From positions 52,789,070 through 52,853,069 of the forward strand of contig CM049320.1 in assembly GCA_026874595.1 (NCBI GenBank): 64,000 bases of DNA. The letters run 5' to 3'. The translations under genes and the position numbers were made by a program. The stretch comes from Sipunculus nudus (lineage: Eukaryota; Annelida; Sipuncula; Golfingiida; Sipunculidae). Of this stretch, positions 47,723 through 61,488 are shown piece by piece (positions within the stretch are counted from its first letter, which is position 1; every line of letters begins with the position of its first letter). Below the pieces are notes generated by a model, which saw only the letters and a list, made by a program, of their open reading frames with translations, did not search any database and was not told the origin of the DNA.

Positions 47723-50700
47723 TCATTGAGATTGGAGTCTTGGTGTCCAATAGAGTGCTCCACTCTGTTCCATTTGGCATGCCATTGACCTATCATATAT
47801 GCTTGAACTTCTATGAGATGCATCCAATCTGTTCCGATGGGGTGCTGAAGATGGTGTGGTTGAGTGCCTGGACATTCTTTTGAGCTGGTTTGTTGAAGGT
47901 TGAGGTATTACGACAAGTTCCTCCTCATCAAAGTCATTCAGGGTTTCGTCACTTTTAGTGTCACTGCTATTCTGGAAACCAATATTTTCTAGCACCGCAG
48001 CTGTGTTTTTTTTTTTTTTGCGGTAGCTTGTGTCTCGTTATTATCAGATGATAAATCTCCTATTGGCAGGATCAGATCTCTATCTAGAATTTCCCATGGA
48101 CCATCACTTTTTTCAGGATCAAGCTCATACACCGGTATGTCAAAGTTATTTTTTCCTCAATATGACTTACACTGTCTCCTGCCAACGATCGGACAGTTTT
48201 TTGCTTCCACTTTAAGGCCAAATTACGGTTAAGTACAGGATCTCCAATATGAAGCACTGCGCCCCTTGTTCCGAGGTCATAATAACGTTACCGCCGTCCT
48301 TGTACCTGTGACATACTTTTGTGTGCCAATCATAAGCGTATTGAAGTCGTTTTTTAAAAGATTATCTACGTATCCTTGGTTTTCCTTGATGGTCCCTGTG
48401 CCGAACGTCACATTTATACGTAATCTCGGTTGTCTCCCAAACATGGTTAAAAAGGTGAAAACCATGTTGTATCATGGAGGGTACATTTGTGTGCGTGAAC
48501 AATATAACTCTCCAATCCACCTTTACAGATGATTTCAGGGAGCCAAGCATGTCCACCAAAGTTTGGTTTGACCGTTCGCATTGTCCGTTTCTACTGGGAT
48601 GATAAAGAAATGTCCGGAAGTTTGTGATTACCGCCATTTCACACAGATGTCGTATCGTCGAACTTTTGAACTGACGGCCTTGGTCACTGTGTAGTTTTTC
48701 TGGAATTCCGTAGTGAACGATGAAATTGTCAAATAATGTTTGAGTTCTAGTGAGAGCAGTATTTTTGTAAGGTATTATTTGAGTGTACGATTTGATCTCG
48801 CAAAATGGTCAGTAATAACTAGGACATCTTTAAACCCTCCTTTCGACTTTACAAAGACAGAAAATCTATAAAACTAATTCATGTGGCTGGTTGGTATAGA
48901 TGTTAACCAGGGAAAGCCTCTGTTTGGGTAAAGTTTTCCTGCGAATACATTGATCACAACTGTTTATGTGATGTTCCAAGTCTTTCGTCATGCTCTTCAA
49001 GAAGAACCTATCGCGAACAAGTTGTGCTTTCTTGGCTTTTCCAGGATGATCCATTTGATCATGACAACCAGATATCGTATCTTTACAGTGTGAAAACGGC
49101 AGCACAAGTTGATTTTGCTCTCCAGTTGCATAATGACGCTGACAGTACAAAAAAAACATACCACAAACACAGTTTTTTTTTCGTTCTTTGTACAAAGCTT
49201 GTATGTCTTTCCAGTGTGGTTGGTCAAACTTGATTTGCTTTCCTTCCATTAATGCCAAGCATTGTTCGATCACTGGGACTGCACATTGAAATCTTACCTA
49301 ACCTGCTTTCGTCTTCTGGATCACATCGCTATTTTGTATGGAGGGGAAAACATTTTGCGACAACGATAATAAGTCAACTAGCCATTTTCCTGATCATCAG
49401 TGTTCTAAAGAGGAGATACCACCTGATAGCTAACGCACTCAGTTTTCTCTGGGCATGAGATCGAGATAAGGCGTCGGCATCCACGTGCATGAGTCCCAAA
49501 CGGTCATCTAGGCTGAAGTTGTAATTGGCCAAGGCAGACACCAATGGGTGTCCGGTAACGTCCAGTTTAGCTGAAGTTAAAACTTAGGTCAGAGGATTAT
49601 TGTCGTTCAAACTGTGAAGGTATTTCCATATAGATAATCTTTAAACATTTCAGTTACTGCCGATTTTAGCGCAAGAAATTCCAATTTTTTAGAGGGGTAC
49701 TGTTTTTAAGCTTTTTACATCCCTCTGCTTGCACATGCGGTTTAACGTTCGGTTCCAATCAGTTGCTTCTGGTAGAGTGCGGAATCTACATGTAAAATGA
49801 ATGGTCTCGAAAAGTCTAAAAAGCTAATACGGTATAGAAGTAAACGGTTCTATGAGCGTGTCGAAAGCTGATTGATGTTGTTCTTCCCACATTCCTGTTA
49901 CTGGTAGTTGCCAGGCGACTAGATCCTTTATGTGAATTGGGTCTATCTTTCTGGGTTACCTCGTATAGTGGCCGTGCAATTTTTCAAAAATCCCCGATGA
50001 AGCGTCTGTGAAATCCTGCGAAGCCTAGAAAACTCTGCAGCCGTTTCACAGTTTTTAGAATCGGCCATTCCATTACACACTTTACTCCTGGGTCCATTGA
50101 CCCCCCCCCCCCCCCCCCTTATCAAAAACGATATGGCCTAAATATTTAATAGAATTTGGGAATAAATTGCATTTTGATGCTTTAAGTATCAGTCCGGCAT
50201 TCCTTAAACGGTTGAACACAGCTTCCAGTCTGGCGAGGTGTACTTAATATGTTTAGCTGAATACTACTTTATCAGCCAGATATAAGACACAATTTGACAA
50301 GAGACAAGTAAATGTCAAATGCTCTGTTCCATATGTCTCAGAAATGTCGTAGGCGAGTTTGATAATCCGAATGGCATTCGTTCACACTCAAAAAGACCGA
50401 CTTGTCCTACCACAAATGCTGTCATGGCTTGACATTGTTAACGAACTCTACCTGCCAATAGGCACTATTCAAAACTAATGTGTTGAATCATTTTGAGCCA
50501 TGCGATCTGTCAAACATCCTTCTATACGGGGTAGGGCATAGGCATCTGTTATGCTTACAAAATTTAGCCGTAGGAAATCAATACAAAATCTAAGAGTGCC
50601 ATCCTATATTTAACACGTATGGAGACTCAGATTTTCGGACCACTCCTTCAACTTGTTGTACTTGGTCTATGTTTAGGTTAAGGGTAAGCATCTCATGGTA

Positions 50701-51480
50701 CATGGAAGGAAAAAATTCGTCTTTTTTACATTCTTGGTCATCGGACTTTGGTACCACTTGTACAGCGTTCGCCTGATGTACATCACAGATGATACAGTTA
50801 GCTGATTTTGTGAATTCTCTTTGCATTGTATCTGTACGTACAGTCGTTGTGTTGTTCTCTTCTGTAGATGCTGTAACCCTGGCGTTACGACTAGACCAGG
50901 TGGCAATGTTCTTGCTCCTTCCACCACAATCTGAATCTTCATAAGGATCATCTAGCAGCACGGGTTATACCCTTTACTATTCAATCGGAATTAGATCCAA
51001 TGGTAATAGCTTTAGTAGTAGAAACGGAACCTGTTTAACAAGGACGCTTGATGTTTTTTTAGATTTAGCTAGACTCTGAAAATCCTTTTAACTGAACTGA
51101 AATATTATCTGGAAAATGTATGTTAACGGGTGAAGCACTCTATCCTTGTACTACGTATTCGGGACAACAACCATCAAAACGTGTCCATTCTGCTGAGGCA
51201 ACTCATTTACTTTCAGCTCAGTCTTAGTGTATCCGAGATACTTCAACGACTGTCCCCTGCGCCTGTTAATCTGACAAGATCTATCAGAGGCCAGATTGCC
51301 TCAGTTCATAACAAAAAGACTCGCTGATTGCGCTTACCATGGATCCTGTATCTATAAGAGCCTTGAAGATTGTTTCTCTTATATCTACATCGACTTCATT
51401 CGCTTGCCCAATTAATTTTTCACGTATATTGGGACAATTCTGGTCACACGGGTGATATTCTGCATCACGAACTTAGCCGG
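47723..51480 (-). pseudogene. Ty3/gypsy pol: protease, RT, RNase H, integrase, disrupted
   Basis: The protease active site is intact in sequence (FKALIDTGSMVSAISE; Asp-Thr-Gly at 51344-51352). The polymerase is recognisable from about 50700 to 49950: VVRKSESPY, NTLVLNSAYWQVEF and VGQVGLFECERMPFGLSNSP. The first catalytic Asp position reads Val, and the Y-x-D-D box near 50260-50290 is altered. Then come a maturation/RNase H stretch, the H2C2 zinc domain (48866-49273, with SCDQCIRRKT), the end of the integrase core (48362-48637, YHPSRNGQCERSNQTL) and a C-terminal tail (DIPVYELDPEKSDGP, about 48090-48140). A run of 18 G on the coding strand at 50101-50118 is one frame break. No function is possible. 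Confidence 0.9.
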
Positions 51481-51962
51481 TGCTAGTTTAAAGGACATTC
51501 CCTTGCCCGATGCCCAAAGAATCTACATTTCCACCATTTTCCTTGAAAAGGATCCCTCTGCCCCTACCTGATATCTGGACTCCCCTTCTCCTTAGGGCAT
51601 CTAAGGGTCGGGTCTCCTTCGCCATACCTTTGGTGATTTTGTAATGGTTTGCTGCCAATTGGTCCACTGGATCTTTTTCTGTTGGTTGACCTAGTTGATT
51701 CTGCTGAGGGTTGAATCTCTACTGTTTGGTGAACTAAAGTCTTGCTGTCATGACACAAATCTGTCAGTCGCATTTGGGCAGCTCTGGCATCGACAACCAA
51801 CTGATCGGAAGTGGCGCTTTCAACCTTATGACGAATCTGATTCTTGATTTTGTTCGGTTCTTCTCCCAGAGAAAACTTTGATTTGAGAATGCTTAGTTCA
51901 GCCGCTTGAAGAATAAGAGACTTATTACCAGAGTAAATAAATCCTCCAATCTTCAGCTCCAT
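51481..51962 (-). pseudogene. Ty3/gypsy gag C-terminal part
   Basis: The open stretch 51564-51962 resembles the end of a gypsy capsid region (VESATSDQLVVDARAAQMRL). It is followed in another frame by a zinc knuckle remnant WWKCRFFGHRARECP (about 51495-51545) in which the first of the usual Cys residues reads Trp. The N-terminal gag is not recognisable. Confidence 0.7.
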
Positions 51963-54700
51963 TCTCGATTCCGTCGACAGGTAACGGTACGGTGGTGCAT
52001 GCTGGGTGGTAAAGGCTGTAGAAAATTAAACTCCTCACCCGGAACTGGACCTTGGATGCCAGCACTGGTCGTAAAGGGGGTCAAAGGAACATTGGTAAAC
52101 AGTCCATAAGGTTGCCCCATGAGAAGTACCGATGTTAGTTGAGATAAAAAAAAGGGGTTACAGCAGGGTCTTTTAACGCTATAGGTAGTAGCTTGGGGTT
52201 AGTCTTCTGGCCAGTGACTGTTTGATGACGCAGTATGTTGGGGCAAACTGGTTGTATGAATAACCCGATTGTCATTGTAGGTTCAATTCTCGGAGCAAGA
52301 GCCGCTGACAATAACTGACGGTCACCCACGTATAAAGTTGAGAGTTGTTAAAAAGGTTCGCAAACATGTACCTTGGGCGTAGAAATACTAACCACATGAG
52401 TTTTCTATTTCTTTACTGACGGATTCCGCTTTTACTTTGTGTCTGTCTAACTTCGACCCATCTAATAAATCTATCTGTCCTCACTAACCACATCCACATC
52501 GTAAAAAAACAATGTAAACGGAATCACCCAGAAGAAGAGTTCTATCAACTACCTGAGGATCGATGAACAAATTAAAATGTTTGGCGATATCAATTAAAAT
52601 GATACCCCGAGGGATGTTGTGCAACACGATGCTACGATTGAACAGCGAAATGGGTTCAGAATTTTAGTGGCCGCTGTATAGTATGATTTGATACAATATT
52701 ATATCAGATATAATATAATATTATCGGTGATGTCACTGACAGTGATATGCCGATGTATGTTACGCAAAACTAAATTAAAGGGAAACCCAATAAACCAAAC
52801 CAGATTGCAAGTGATTTGTATTGGATACACTAAGTACAACAATCGGATCGACAATCACTTTTATGAATCATACATACCAAGGTAAAAAAATCCGATTAAC
52901 TATATGAGATGGGTGTTCGTGATACAGAATGAAACGGCGACCATCAACGGAGCCCATTTAGCATTTAGAACCATCAGATCCTATTGAAAAAGATATATAA
53001 ACAGAGTACGAAGTTTTTCGACCTATCGGTTCCGATAGGACCTAATGATATCCACTAGTGACGATAAGCACAAAGTCAAATTCCGGTTCCGATGAACAAC
53101 TAGAGATTAAACCCCAGTGATACTAAGGAAAAAGTCATTTGAAATAAATCCTGATTGTAGCATGGATAAAATATGTGGACATACTTGTTGAGTTTCAGCT
53201 GATATAAGAATAAAAGACATTAAAAAAATAACAACTGCCGTGCTGATCACATAAGATACTGTAAACTCTTTCAAAATATTTCAAATATACAAAGTGGCCA
53301 AGTGGTGGCAGAGTGATCAGTGTGGCAGTTAGAAACACTGGGTTGAATAACTACACGGAAATGTCTAAGTGTAAACACCGCTGAGTGAACAAATTAACTG
53401 TAAACATGTACAAATAAGGTAACAATGAGGTCTAAATCTGTTAACAGTTATAAACACAGGAAGGATTTTTCGTTCAAAATGTATTCATGTATCTCATTAA
53501 CAAATAAAATATGTATGTCGAATCAGGTTTTGAGAGAAGAAAATGTGGAACTCCCAACACCATTGAGCATCATGTCATGTAAACACATTCAGAGAGACAA
53601 TCAACGTTCAGTAGCTGAAACTCATAAAACCTTGGCACTAAACCTTGACTGGAAATAAAATATAAAAAAAAATCTTATTGCGGTTGGTAGTTGAACCTCA
53701 AACAACCTTGACATTGACCAATGAATGTGTATGAGGCAAATTCTGAGTGCCATCTCACAAAATTGTATCAAACAAAATGTAAAGACTGCAGCCTTAAATC
53801 GGTCATTTACCGAAACACAAACGACCTTGACAGTAATCCGTGGCGTCTTGAATGTTAACAAATTGAGTGCGACACCCAAAACTATGTCGTACAGTGTAAA
53901 CACTACGGCCCTCAAGCGGTCAGGATCTGACATTAAACGACCTAATATCTGTGAGCTATTTTTTCGTAATTAATGGAAATTGCAACAACAGGAGATCAGT
54001 TCATGGTAATATCTCTTTCTATGAATATGTCCACAGATATGTAAATGATAATTCCCCTGAAATAAATCATCTAAGGCAAGTCTTTAGATCAGTTCACCAG
54101 TGAATGTGTACGTGCAATAGTCAGGTTACGGCACGCCACGGAATGAAGATTTTTAGTGAAATGTTTAAAAAAATCAAATACAAAAATATAATATCCACAC
54201 CGGTGAATTCTTATTGTTCAGAAAATACACGGAAATATTACCTGGTATTAGTGAAAGGACCATTATCATTCAGTGGCATGGTTCATGCATGCACGTAAGA
54301 ACTACTATGTGAAATATTCGAAGCTTAAAAAATACCCGGAATTAACCGTCACTTAACGGGAATCTGACATATATTCAAAATGTACACATATAATCAAGAT
54401 TGTTTATTTAAGCGTTCCTGATAAACAGGTAGGGTATTTGGTAATTTAGTCCGATAAACATTAAATTTAAAGTCCACACAAAAAGTTGATGTACATGTAA
54501 ACCTGCTGTTGCTGAAAAAAGTCTTGCACAAAATTCCCATACAAATGCACCAAGCGTGACAACCTGCACGGAAATGTTACCTGGTATGTCTTAGGATCAC
54601 ATGCGTTAACCCTTGGTTATCTTGGTAGCTCTCCAGTTAACCCCTTTGGTCCCAGCTCTCATTACTCCACTTGGCAGGCTTATTCAGTCGTAGTGCAGTA
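51963..54700. other. Leader region of the Ty3/gypsy element, unassigned
   Basis: Decayed gag N-terminus may occupy the first few hundred bases. At 53698-53940 two diverged copies of a ~120-bp unit ('cgaccttgacagtaa', 'cggtca') lie in tandem. Nothing else is recognisable; the excess length suggests another unrecognised insertion. Confidence 0.4.
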
Positions 54701-54715
54701 CCTTATCGGGCGCCA
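54701..54715 (-). promoter_or_regulatory. Primer binding site of the Ty3/gypsy element
   Basis: On minus TGGCGCCCGATAAGG lies two bases after the LTR end (ttaca). The first ten bases match the complement of a lysine-tRNA 3' end as used by several retroelements. It would prime minus-strand DNA synthesis. Confidence 0.7.
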
Positions 54716-54717
54716 TT

Positions 54718-55736
54718 TGTAACATCCCGGTCGTACTCATCATATACTAGTGGCGGTGCTAAAGAGAGTAGGGCTGTACTACAACAACACAGTGGTGTAT
54801 CTGCCTTTTTTTGCGTCATTAAAAAAAATGCCTTTTTTTGCGTCATTAAAAAACACAACATGACACACTGACTGAATGCTGCCAAGTTAAAAAAAAAAAC
54901 ATTATATATACATATGATACAGAATAATTACAGCAACTAGCATGAATATTAGTTGCCGATCACGAATAAAATTTTCTAGGTAAAAAAATATTATATACAT
55001 ATGATAAATATAAAAAGTTACATAATTCAGCACTTCTACTAGTTGCAAGAGATTAGGACAAATCGTTATCTAACATCAAAAATAAAAAAGACTTTCATAC
55101 TGTTATAGAATATAATCGTATAAATGTTAACATACGACAGTAGTAATAATTCAAAAAACTGCACTACACTGCCACTAGTAAAAATTCAGTGTACGGAAAA
55201 TATAAACACATACCTGAAAAAAAAACCAACGTAACACACTGTCTGCTACCAAGTGACGTTGGGTTATCATTTTGGCGGCAAGAAAAGTCATATATTATTG
55301 TTATTTAAATTATGAATTATAACAAATATACGGAACACAAATATCTAGGTATATATAAGTAATTATGTTAACTATTCACGTCAAAGTTATACCTAATTAC
55401 TAGGTCAAAGTTGACAGGTGTAGGGTAACTATTGGTGTTCACCGCGTTTGACGCCCCCTACTGAAGCAAACAACATTGCGTTCACCTGCACATGGGCCTC
55501 TAATGTATCAACTTGGTCCAATCTTACAAGTGACACAGAATGTTACAACGGGACCAATAACAGTATTATAACATGTATAATCAGAGAAATATTACCCAGT
55601 TACAAATTATTTGTCCCGACCTGTAACATGACTGAATTACCTATGTTGTGACAATCCTATCAGATGAATTGTAATACTATATCGCGCACATCCTGAAACC
55701 TAACCGAAATAGCACTACCTCAGTCAAACCCTGTCA
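54718..55736 (-). repeat. Ty3/gypsy 5' LTR
   Basis: On minus it begins TGACAGGGTTTGACTGAGG at 55736 and ends GGGATGTTACA at 54718, which gives TG...CA ends and 1019 bp. Two near-identical 24-bp pieces (gcctttttttgcgtcattaa) lie side by side at about 54800-54850. The part 55112-55736 is shared with the left LTR. Confidence 0.7.
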
Positions 55737-57470
55737 TATATATATATATATATCCGTTAATCACCCTCTGTTCCTCTGTTGATCCAAACACAGTCCATCC
55801 AAGTCATTATCCTAAATTTCATACCTTTCGTCCATCTCGCTTTATATAGTGCGTCCAAGAATTCCTTCCGAATACTCTGTCTCCAGCATTCATCCATCTC
55901 TCCGAATATACATCCGTCAACCATTCTCTCATCAACCCATCCATTTACCACTTCCATGGAACCATTGTCGATCGCTATGAACTTAACACCGCTTCAAAAT
56001 TCCGTGAAATACATACTTTATAAAAAAAAATTCTGAACACAAAATTGACGAAAACATGTAGGAACTAGGTTTAACTTTATATAATGATCTGATTCTGATA
56101 TTGATTCTGATTGTTTCTGGTATTAAAAAAAACGAGTTATTAAGGCACCCAGTAACATCAAGGCAAGTAATGTACGAATTTACCCATCCTGCACCCTATG
56201 TCTCTCATGCTAACAACACCAATAGTCTTCGAACTGACCTAAGTTAAACCTGGAAGAACAATATACTAATTTATATGAACATAATAAGCCGGAAAATACG
56301 TTGATGTATCCCAACGTGCAGCCGCATCTATGGCGCATGGAGATGTGTCAGATTCTCATATACTTGGTATAGCAGAAACGGTTTGTCATTCAATAGATAT
56401 TTTCCCAAAAGACAGGTATCAGCCCGGCAGTGGAAGCCCCATCAAACACTGATGTTATCTTTGTTTATAAACTATTTCAGTCTTTACATATACCAGAGTG
56501 TATAATGTTCCATCAAAGCAATCGACACATTTGTGAACGTTTTGCTTATGTAGGAAACAAAGCTTAATAATAATTAAGTCCAGGACTAAATTTGCTTGTC
56601 TTATATTTATAAATAGAAATTTGGTATCTATAACGCATCAATACCTGGCTTGTCACAATAATACAAAGCTATATGCATACATGAAAAGTTAATGGTTAAC
56701 TTTACATTCACCATGCACGAAGAGACACGGGTTTTAATAACAAAATGAAAACGAGCCCAGATAAATTAAAAGGGTCCTATTAAACGAATCGTTTTATATA
56801 CTTGGTGCATCAATAAATGGTGGTCCCTTTAATTAGTCGATCCACAAACACATTAAATTACAAAAATCAACTGACCTACAACATAAATGTTATATTCATG
56901 TTTGAGTTTATAATTAAAAGAAAGAGCAAAAGAATGTATTTAAATGAAAAAGAACGGAAATTACTCATGGGAATCAATCAGTGCGTTTTCCACAGCCTAA
57001 CTGGCGTTTTACGATGAAAGCAAATATTTTCTTCCATTGATGTGCCTCGTACTATATACCGACCTTGTATATCTGCAGGGCCATGATCAAAGGGGATTTT
57101 CTGACTTTTGTTAAGTCAAATGCATTTCAAGAAGAAAAAGAGGAACTTGAAGACCCTGTCAGGTTACGGGCAACTGGACCCAAAGAAAAAAGGGAAAGTA
57201 TTAATAATACCAGTTGCTGTTCACTAAAAAGAAAGTCTTATTTAAAATATTCAAATTATATTTCTCTCTTTGCAAATAGGTAATCATAGTCATATCATTT
57301 GAACTGCTAGCAAGGCACCAACAAAAAATTTAGTTGTTTCATTTTAAACTCTATGTTGAACTGAAAGACCTGGAAAATTCTAATAGATTTACCGTTGCAA
57401 GTAGTACAATATATATGGCAATCTTATCTTGTCCAAAAGTCAGACTAAACTAAGCATACTCTTATTAATA
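55737..57470. other. Unassigned sequence
   Basis: A short (TA)n tract adjoins the LTR (55737-55753). Short frames here are not supported as genes. Confidence 0.4.
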
Positions 57471-57706
57471 TCATCTCAACTTTATGAGGCAAAACCCGTG
57501 TAATGATGCAAGCTTCACTAGCAAAGATTTGTTTTCCATCAAACTTATTTTCATGCCCATTTGTGCCCGTGGGCGTATTGTCATTTCTTCACTGTCAGCT
57601 ACCTTTTGCATTGCAGAGATATATATTTTTTGCATGTTTCTTGGCTGCACCTTAACATTTGCTTTGCAAACGACCCTGCACTCAGCTAACAACTGGTCAT
57701 TGTACC
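57471..57706 (-). CDS. Possible exon fragment, unknown product
   Basis: On minus an acceptor-like 'ctaatagcag' precedes an open stretch encoding YNDQLLAECRVVCKANVK ... MTIRPRAQMGMKISLMEN and ending with a TGA at 57471. The residue composition looks more protein-like than its plus-strand shadow, which is hydrophobic and Phe-rich. I do not recognise it; it may be a fragment of a transposon or host gene, or chance. Confidence 0.25.
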
Positions 57707-59645
57707 TGCTATTAGATATATCTTTCTTTCTTATAATGACAATCGCATTGATATTTTATAAAAAAAAAAAATCCAAAGTTTTTATAGCTTTTCCTTTGGT
57801 CTTATATAACAATATTACAGACAGAATGCAAACATAGCACATTCTGACAGCATATACTTCTAGCATGCCGTAAATTACATTACTTTAAAATTCGGTAAAG
57901 AGTACACAATAAGTCATCCTTCTAAAACCTCTAATCTCTTTGTGGCATCACTTCTTGACAGGATATAGAAGAGGTTGTCTTGACAGGCTAAACCCGAAGC
58001 AAATACATTCTTATCCCATTCCTGTATAAACGTTCTATCCGAGCTTATAATGAGATCTTAAGCACATTCATTCTGTAATCCCTTTGATTTTCACAACCTA
58101 AATTCGAGAGAACAGCACCATCTTACATCATTGCCACACACAGTTAGACCACTCGAGACTGCTTAAACAACCCAAATAGCCACTCCCTTGCACCATATTA
58201 ACACTGTTCATCTTTCCTGTTGAAATAAACTTTGCTGTGGAAAATACGTTACCTGTTTTAGTATAAGCATATTATGTTAAACATTTGCCTGGTTAATGAT
58301 CTTTAGTGCTCTCAAATTAGGAGCTGTGGTAACCACAACACAAGCTGTCGGATAAATATTATGAAAATAGTATGTATGCTAGCTTTTTTGTCATGGACCA
58401 GATGTTTTTACTATTGCAGACCCATTAAAATAACATAACAATTTAATAAAACTGTTACAGGCAAATACTTGAAAAAAAAATAATTAATATTTTCTAGGAA
58501 AGAAAACAATCAGCTGAAATTGAAACAGCAGCCGGCAGCAGTCATGCTTACATCATCTAGCATGCCCCCAGTCAGTCATTTCAAGACGATGTGAAAGACA
58601 TCTCGGCTATAATCATGACAGCATATTCTGCTAAATTTGACAAATGACCGCTATGAAAGAATTTCCGTGCTACTTTCCTATCACTTATAACATAGTGATA
58701 ATTTATAGGAGGTGTCGATACCCATCTGGGTAAATATGAATGTATGCACTCCTAAAAACGACATTGCAAAGAAAGGACACAACACGGCGTCCTACACAAT
58801 GCCACACAATCATAATGTCTTCACGCTGTTAAACTTAGTCTCATTTGCATTGACATAAAACCATGTGATTGCATTCACTGGTATTCATGCTTGGAAATTT
58901 CTGATGGCAAATGACAAAATGAACCTTGTTGAAACTAAAACACCATGAGATCTTCAGCACATTCATTCTGTAATCCCTTTGATTTTCACAACCCAAAACC
59001 TAAAACACCATACATTAAAAGTCGAGATTATTACTTCAGTTTAATAAAAAAATCCGCTTTTTGGCCATAATATTTGCAATTTTGACTTGGTAAGGGCGTC
59101 TTTTGCCTTAAATGTAAAACATTAAGCAGATCCCTCTGATACTCATATCTGGCTGTATCTGGCTATATCAACAATAATAAAGCAACTAACTTTTGTGCAC
59201 ACAACGGATCCACATAGTTTGAGAGGTTGTAGTATAGTTGTTTGTTAGATTATTGAATAAATAGTGACAGTCCTCTTTCACTAATACTTAAGGCAGGGAG
59301 TTACACATTCCTCTCCCATACCTCCTGTTGTAACAACACCCTTTCTTGTCCTAACTTTTAGGGTATGAAGGTAACCCTTGCTACCCTAACATTCTTCGAA
59401 CCCCTTCAATTCCGCATTCATTTATGTTAAGTTGTTAAGGAAAACCTTTAAACTTATTATTCCAAATATATAATATGTTTAAATTCCTATCAAAGATTGT
59501 GGGGACAAAGGGGTATGGTGATGTATGGTTTCCACAATTAAGCTTTTGTTGTTTACTTCAGTGAAATGGAACATATACACTGGCTGAAGTATTTCAAATC
59601 TCATAAAAAAAGTTTAATAAATGGGGTAACTCTGTAATATATATA
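57707..59645. other. Unassigned sequence with a short direct repeat
   Basis: A ~51-bp segment 'cacattcattctgtaatccc' with its flanks occurs at 58051-58101 and again at 58946-58996, with two or three differences. No gene is supported. Confidence 0.45.
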
Positions 59646-61488
59646 ATAAAACCATATGCGACGTAATAAGCGCCCCGGGCGCTCTCAAAATTAAATTTTT
59701 CCAAAAAAAAGCGTCCCCCCAACATCTGCAAACTTTTAAAGTGCATTACTATCCTCCAATTCAACACTGCGGCTTGTGTACACGTGTTTGACTTCACAGC
59801 ACATTCAGGACAATTCAGAAAAAAAAAACAATGATCATTTAACAATGGTTGTGTAATCCAAGTGATCCCGATTTGCAGACGATTTTATTTTGTGTTGCAT
59901 GAGAGAATTGTCTGAATGACTACCGTTCGAGATTTCCTTTGCAGATGAAGAGGAAAATAAGGATGGTAATAAATGAACGCTTTTATAAAAGTCAACGCCT
60001 GATAAGGTTGCAGAATATATAAAATGTTCATATAAAAATATGTAAAACAGTATTTATCTGAACGATGAAAAAAAATTTACGGGACATCGGTATCCCGATT
60101 ATGTCAGTCACCTTGCGCAAATACCAAATACAAAATCCCGGGTTTTGTTTTAAAATTGTTAGGAAATTTGTCATATTAATATCCCACGGAAACAATGTCC
60201 CTTTCTTGAACTTTGTTGACCCGTTATAATACATTCATTTCTCGACGTAGTCCAATAATACAAGCTTGACAAACATTGTCACCTGAGGAAAGGCCGCTTC
60301 ATATTTATAATTATAATGCGCTACTGGTTGTCTTGTAATTGAAGTGCCATGAGCGAGTCTTCGTGTATGTCAGTGTGCAAACCAGCTGACAGCGTCCGCA
60401 TTCACTGGACTCGTGAACATTTTACGCAGTAAATACGGCACCATATGAAACATTCATCCTTGTTTTAACATGCATATTACGTGCTACTGGATGGCACTTG
60501 GTTAGGCAAGTTCCCAGCATCCCTTGCGCAAGCGCTGTATACACACAGATTAACCCAGGGCACTGGGATCTTGAGTACACGGGTAAGCCCTTCACGCTGT
60601 CAGCGGCATCGACAATTATATCACTGTGTACATGTTTCTAAGTGCATTGCCAAGATATTTTTTGGCAAAAAATACATTAAAACTTATATTTTATCAGGAT
60701 TGGGAATTCCGTTTTGGTCTGTCAATTCCGCAATTCCGTCCGCGGTCGCGTAAATTCACTGGCCCTACTGTCAGAAGGGCTTTCATATACTGATTCAGTT
60801 AAAATCCCTGTGTCAATGCGGCAAGGGCAAACCGTTTCTTACCAATTATTTAGCTATGTGCACATGGAAATTTGATGTATAAACGATAAATTCAAACAAA
60901 AGCAAAGCACTGTAATGTTCTTTATTGAGTGTATATTACCACCATACGGACATGATCATTGATATTCACGGCGTCAAGTTCGGCCGACGTAATAATTCAA
61001 ATTGCCGTAAATTTTCCTGGGCGGCCCTGAGGACGCTGAGAAACTTGCCCTTCTTTGCCAATATTTTAGGATATAAATTATCCTCCTGTACACGAGCAAA
61101 TACGGTTAGTAATATATATTTCAGTGCATAATACATCCACATACGTACCTGAATTCAGGTCACCCGTTCAGCATGGCCACCTGCAGTATCTGCCTTCACG
61201 GACACCGTCATTCTGTGTTATCTATGATACACTTGACCACTGATTCTGTTATGTGTAACTAATATTATTATTATATTAGATGATAAAGCTTAACGGAGAT
61301 TGAATAAAAACTGGTGGTAACTTTTAAGCTTGGCGGGGAGAAATGAAAGCATTACGTTGTCCTGTGATATAATGGCTAGGGAGAAAAGTGAGGTTAGGAT
61401 GACTCATCCTTTAGTTTCATAAAGTGATCTCCCAATTCCGGTGGGGGGGGGGGCTTATTACGGGAGGGGCGCTTATTACGTCGTTTAC

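Larger units (their letters stand above)
46012..55736 (-). mobile_element. Ty3/gypsy LTR retrotransposon, decayed
   Basis: Direct repeats at 46012-46685 and 55112-55736 (about 85% identity) are interpreted as LTR parts. A primer binding site lies at 54701-54715, and gag, protease, reverse transcriptase, RNase H and integrase remnants follow in order on the minus strand. All domains carry substitutions or frame breaks. The space between the primer site and gag (52.1-54.7 kb) is longer than usual and may hold another insertion. Confidence 0.85.

Noticed and set aside
47551-47883. Plus-strand 110-codon frame
   Set aside because: It is the antisense shadow of the gypsy pol C-terminal tail on the minus strand.
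55757-56036. Frames on both strands after the gypsy LTR
   Set aside because: They derive from low-complexity 'catccat' sequence and show no domain.
57484-57837. Plus-strand 117-codon frame with hydrophobic stretches as a membrane protein
   Set aside because: It mirrors a better minus-strand frame and its apparent membrane segments come from T-rich sequence.
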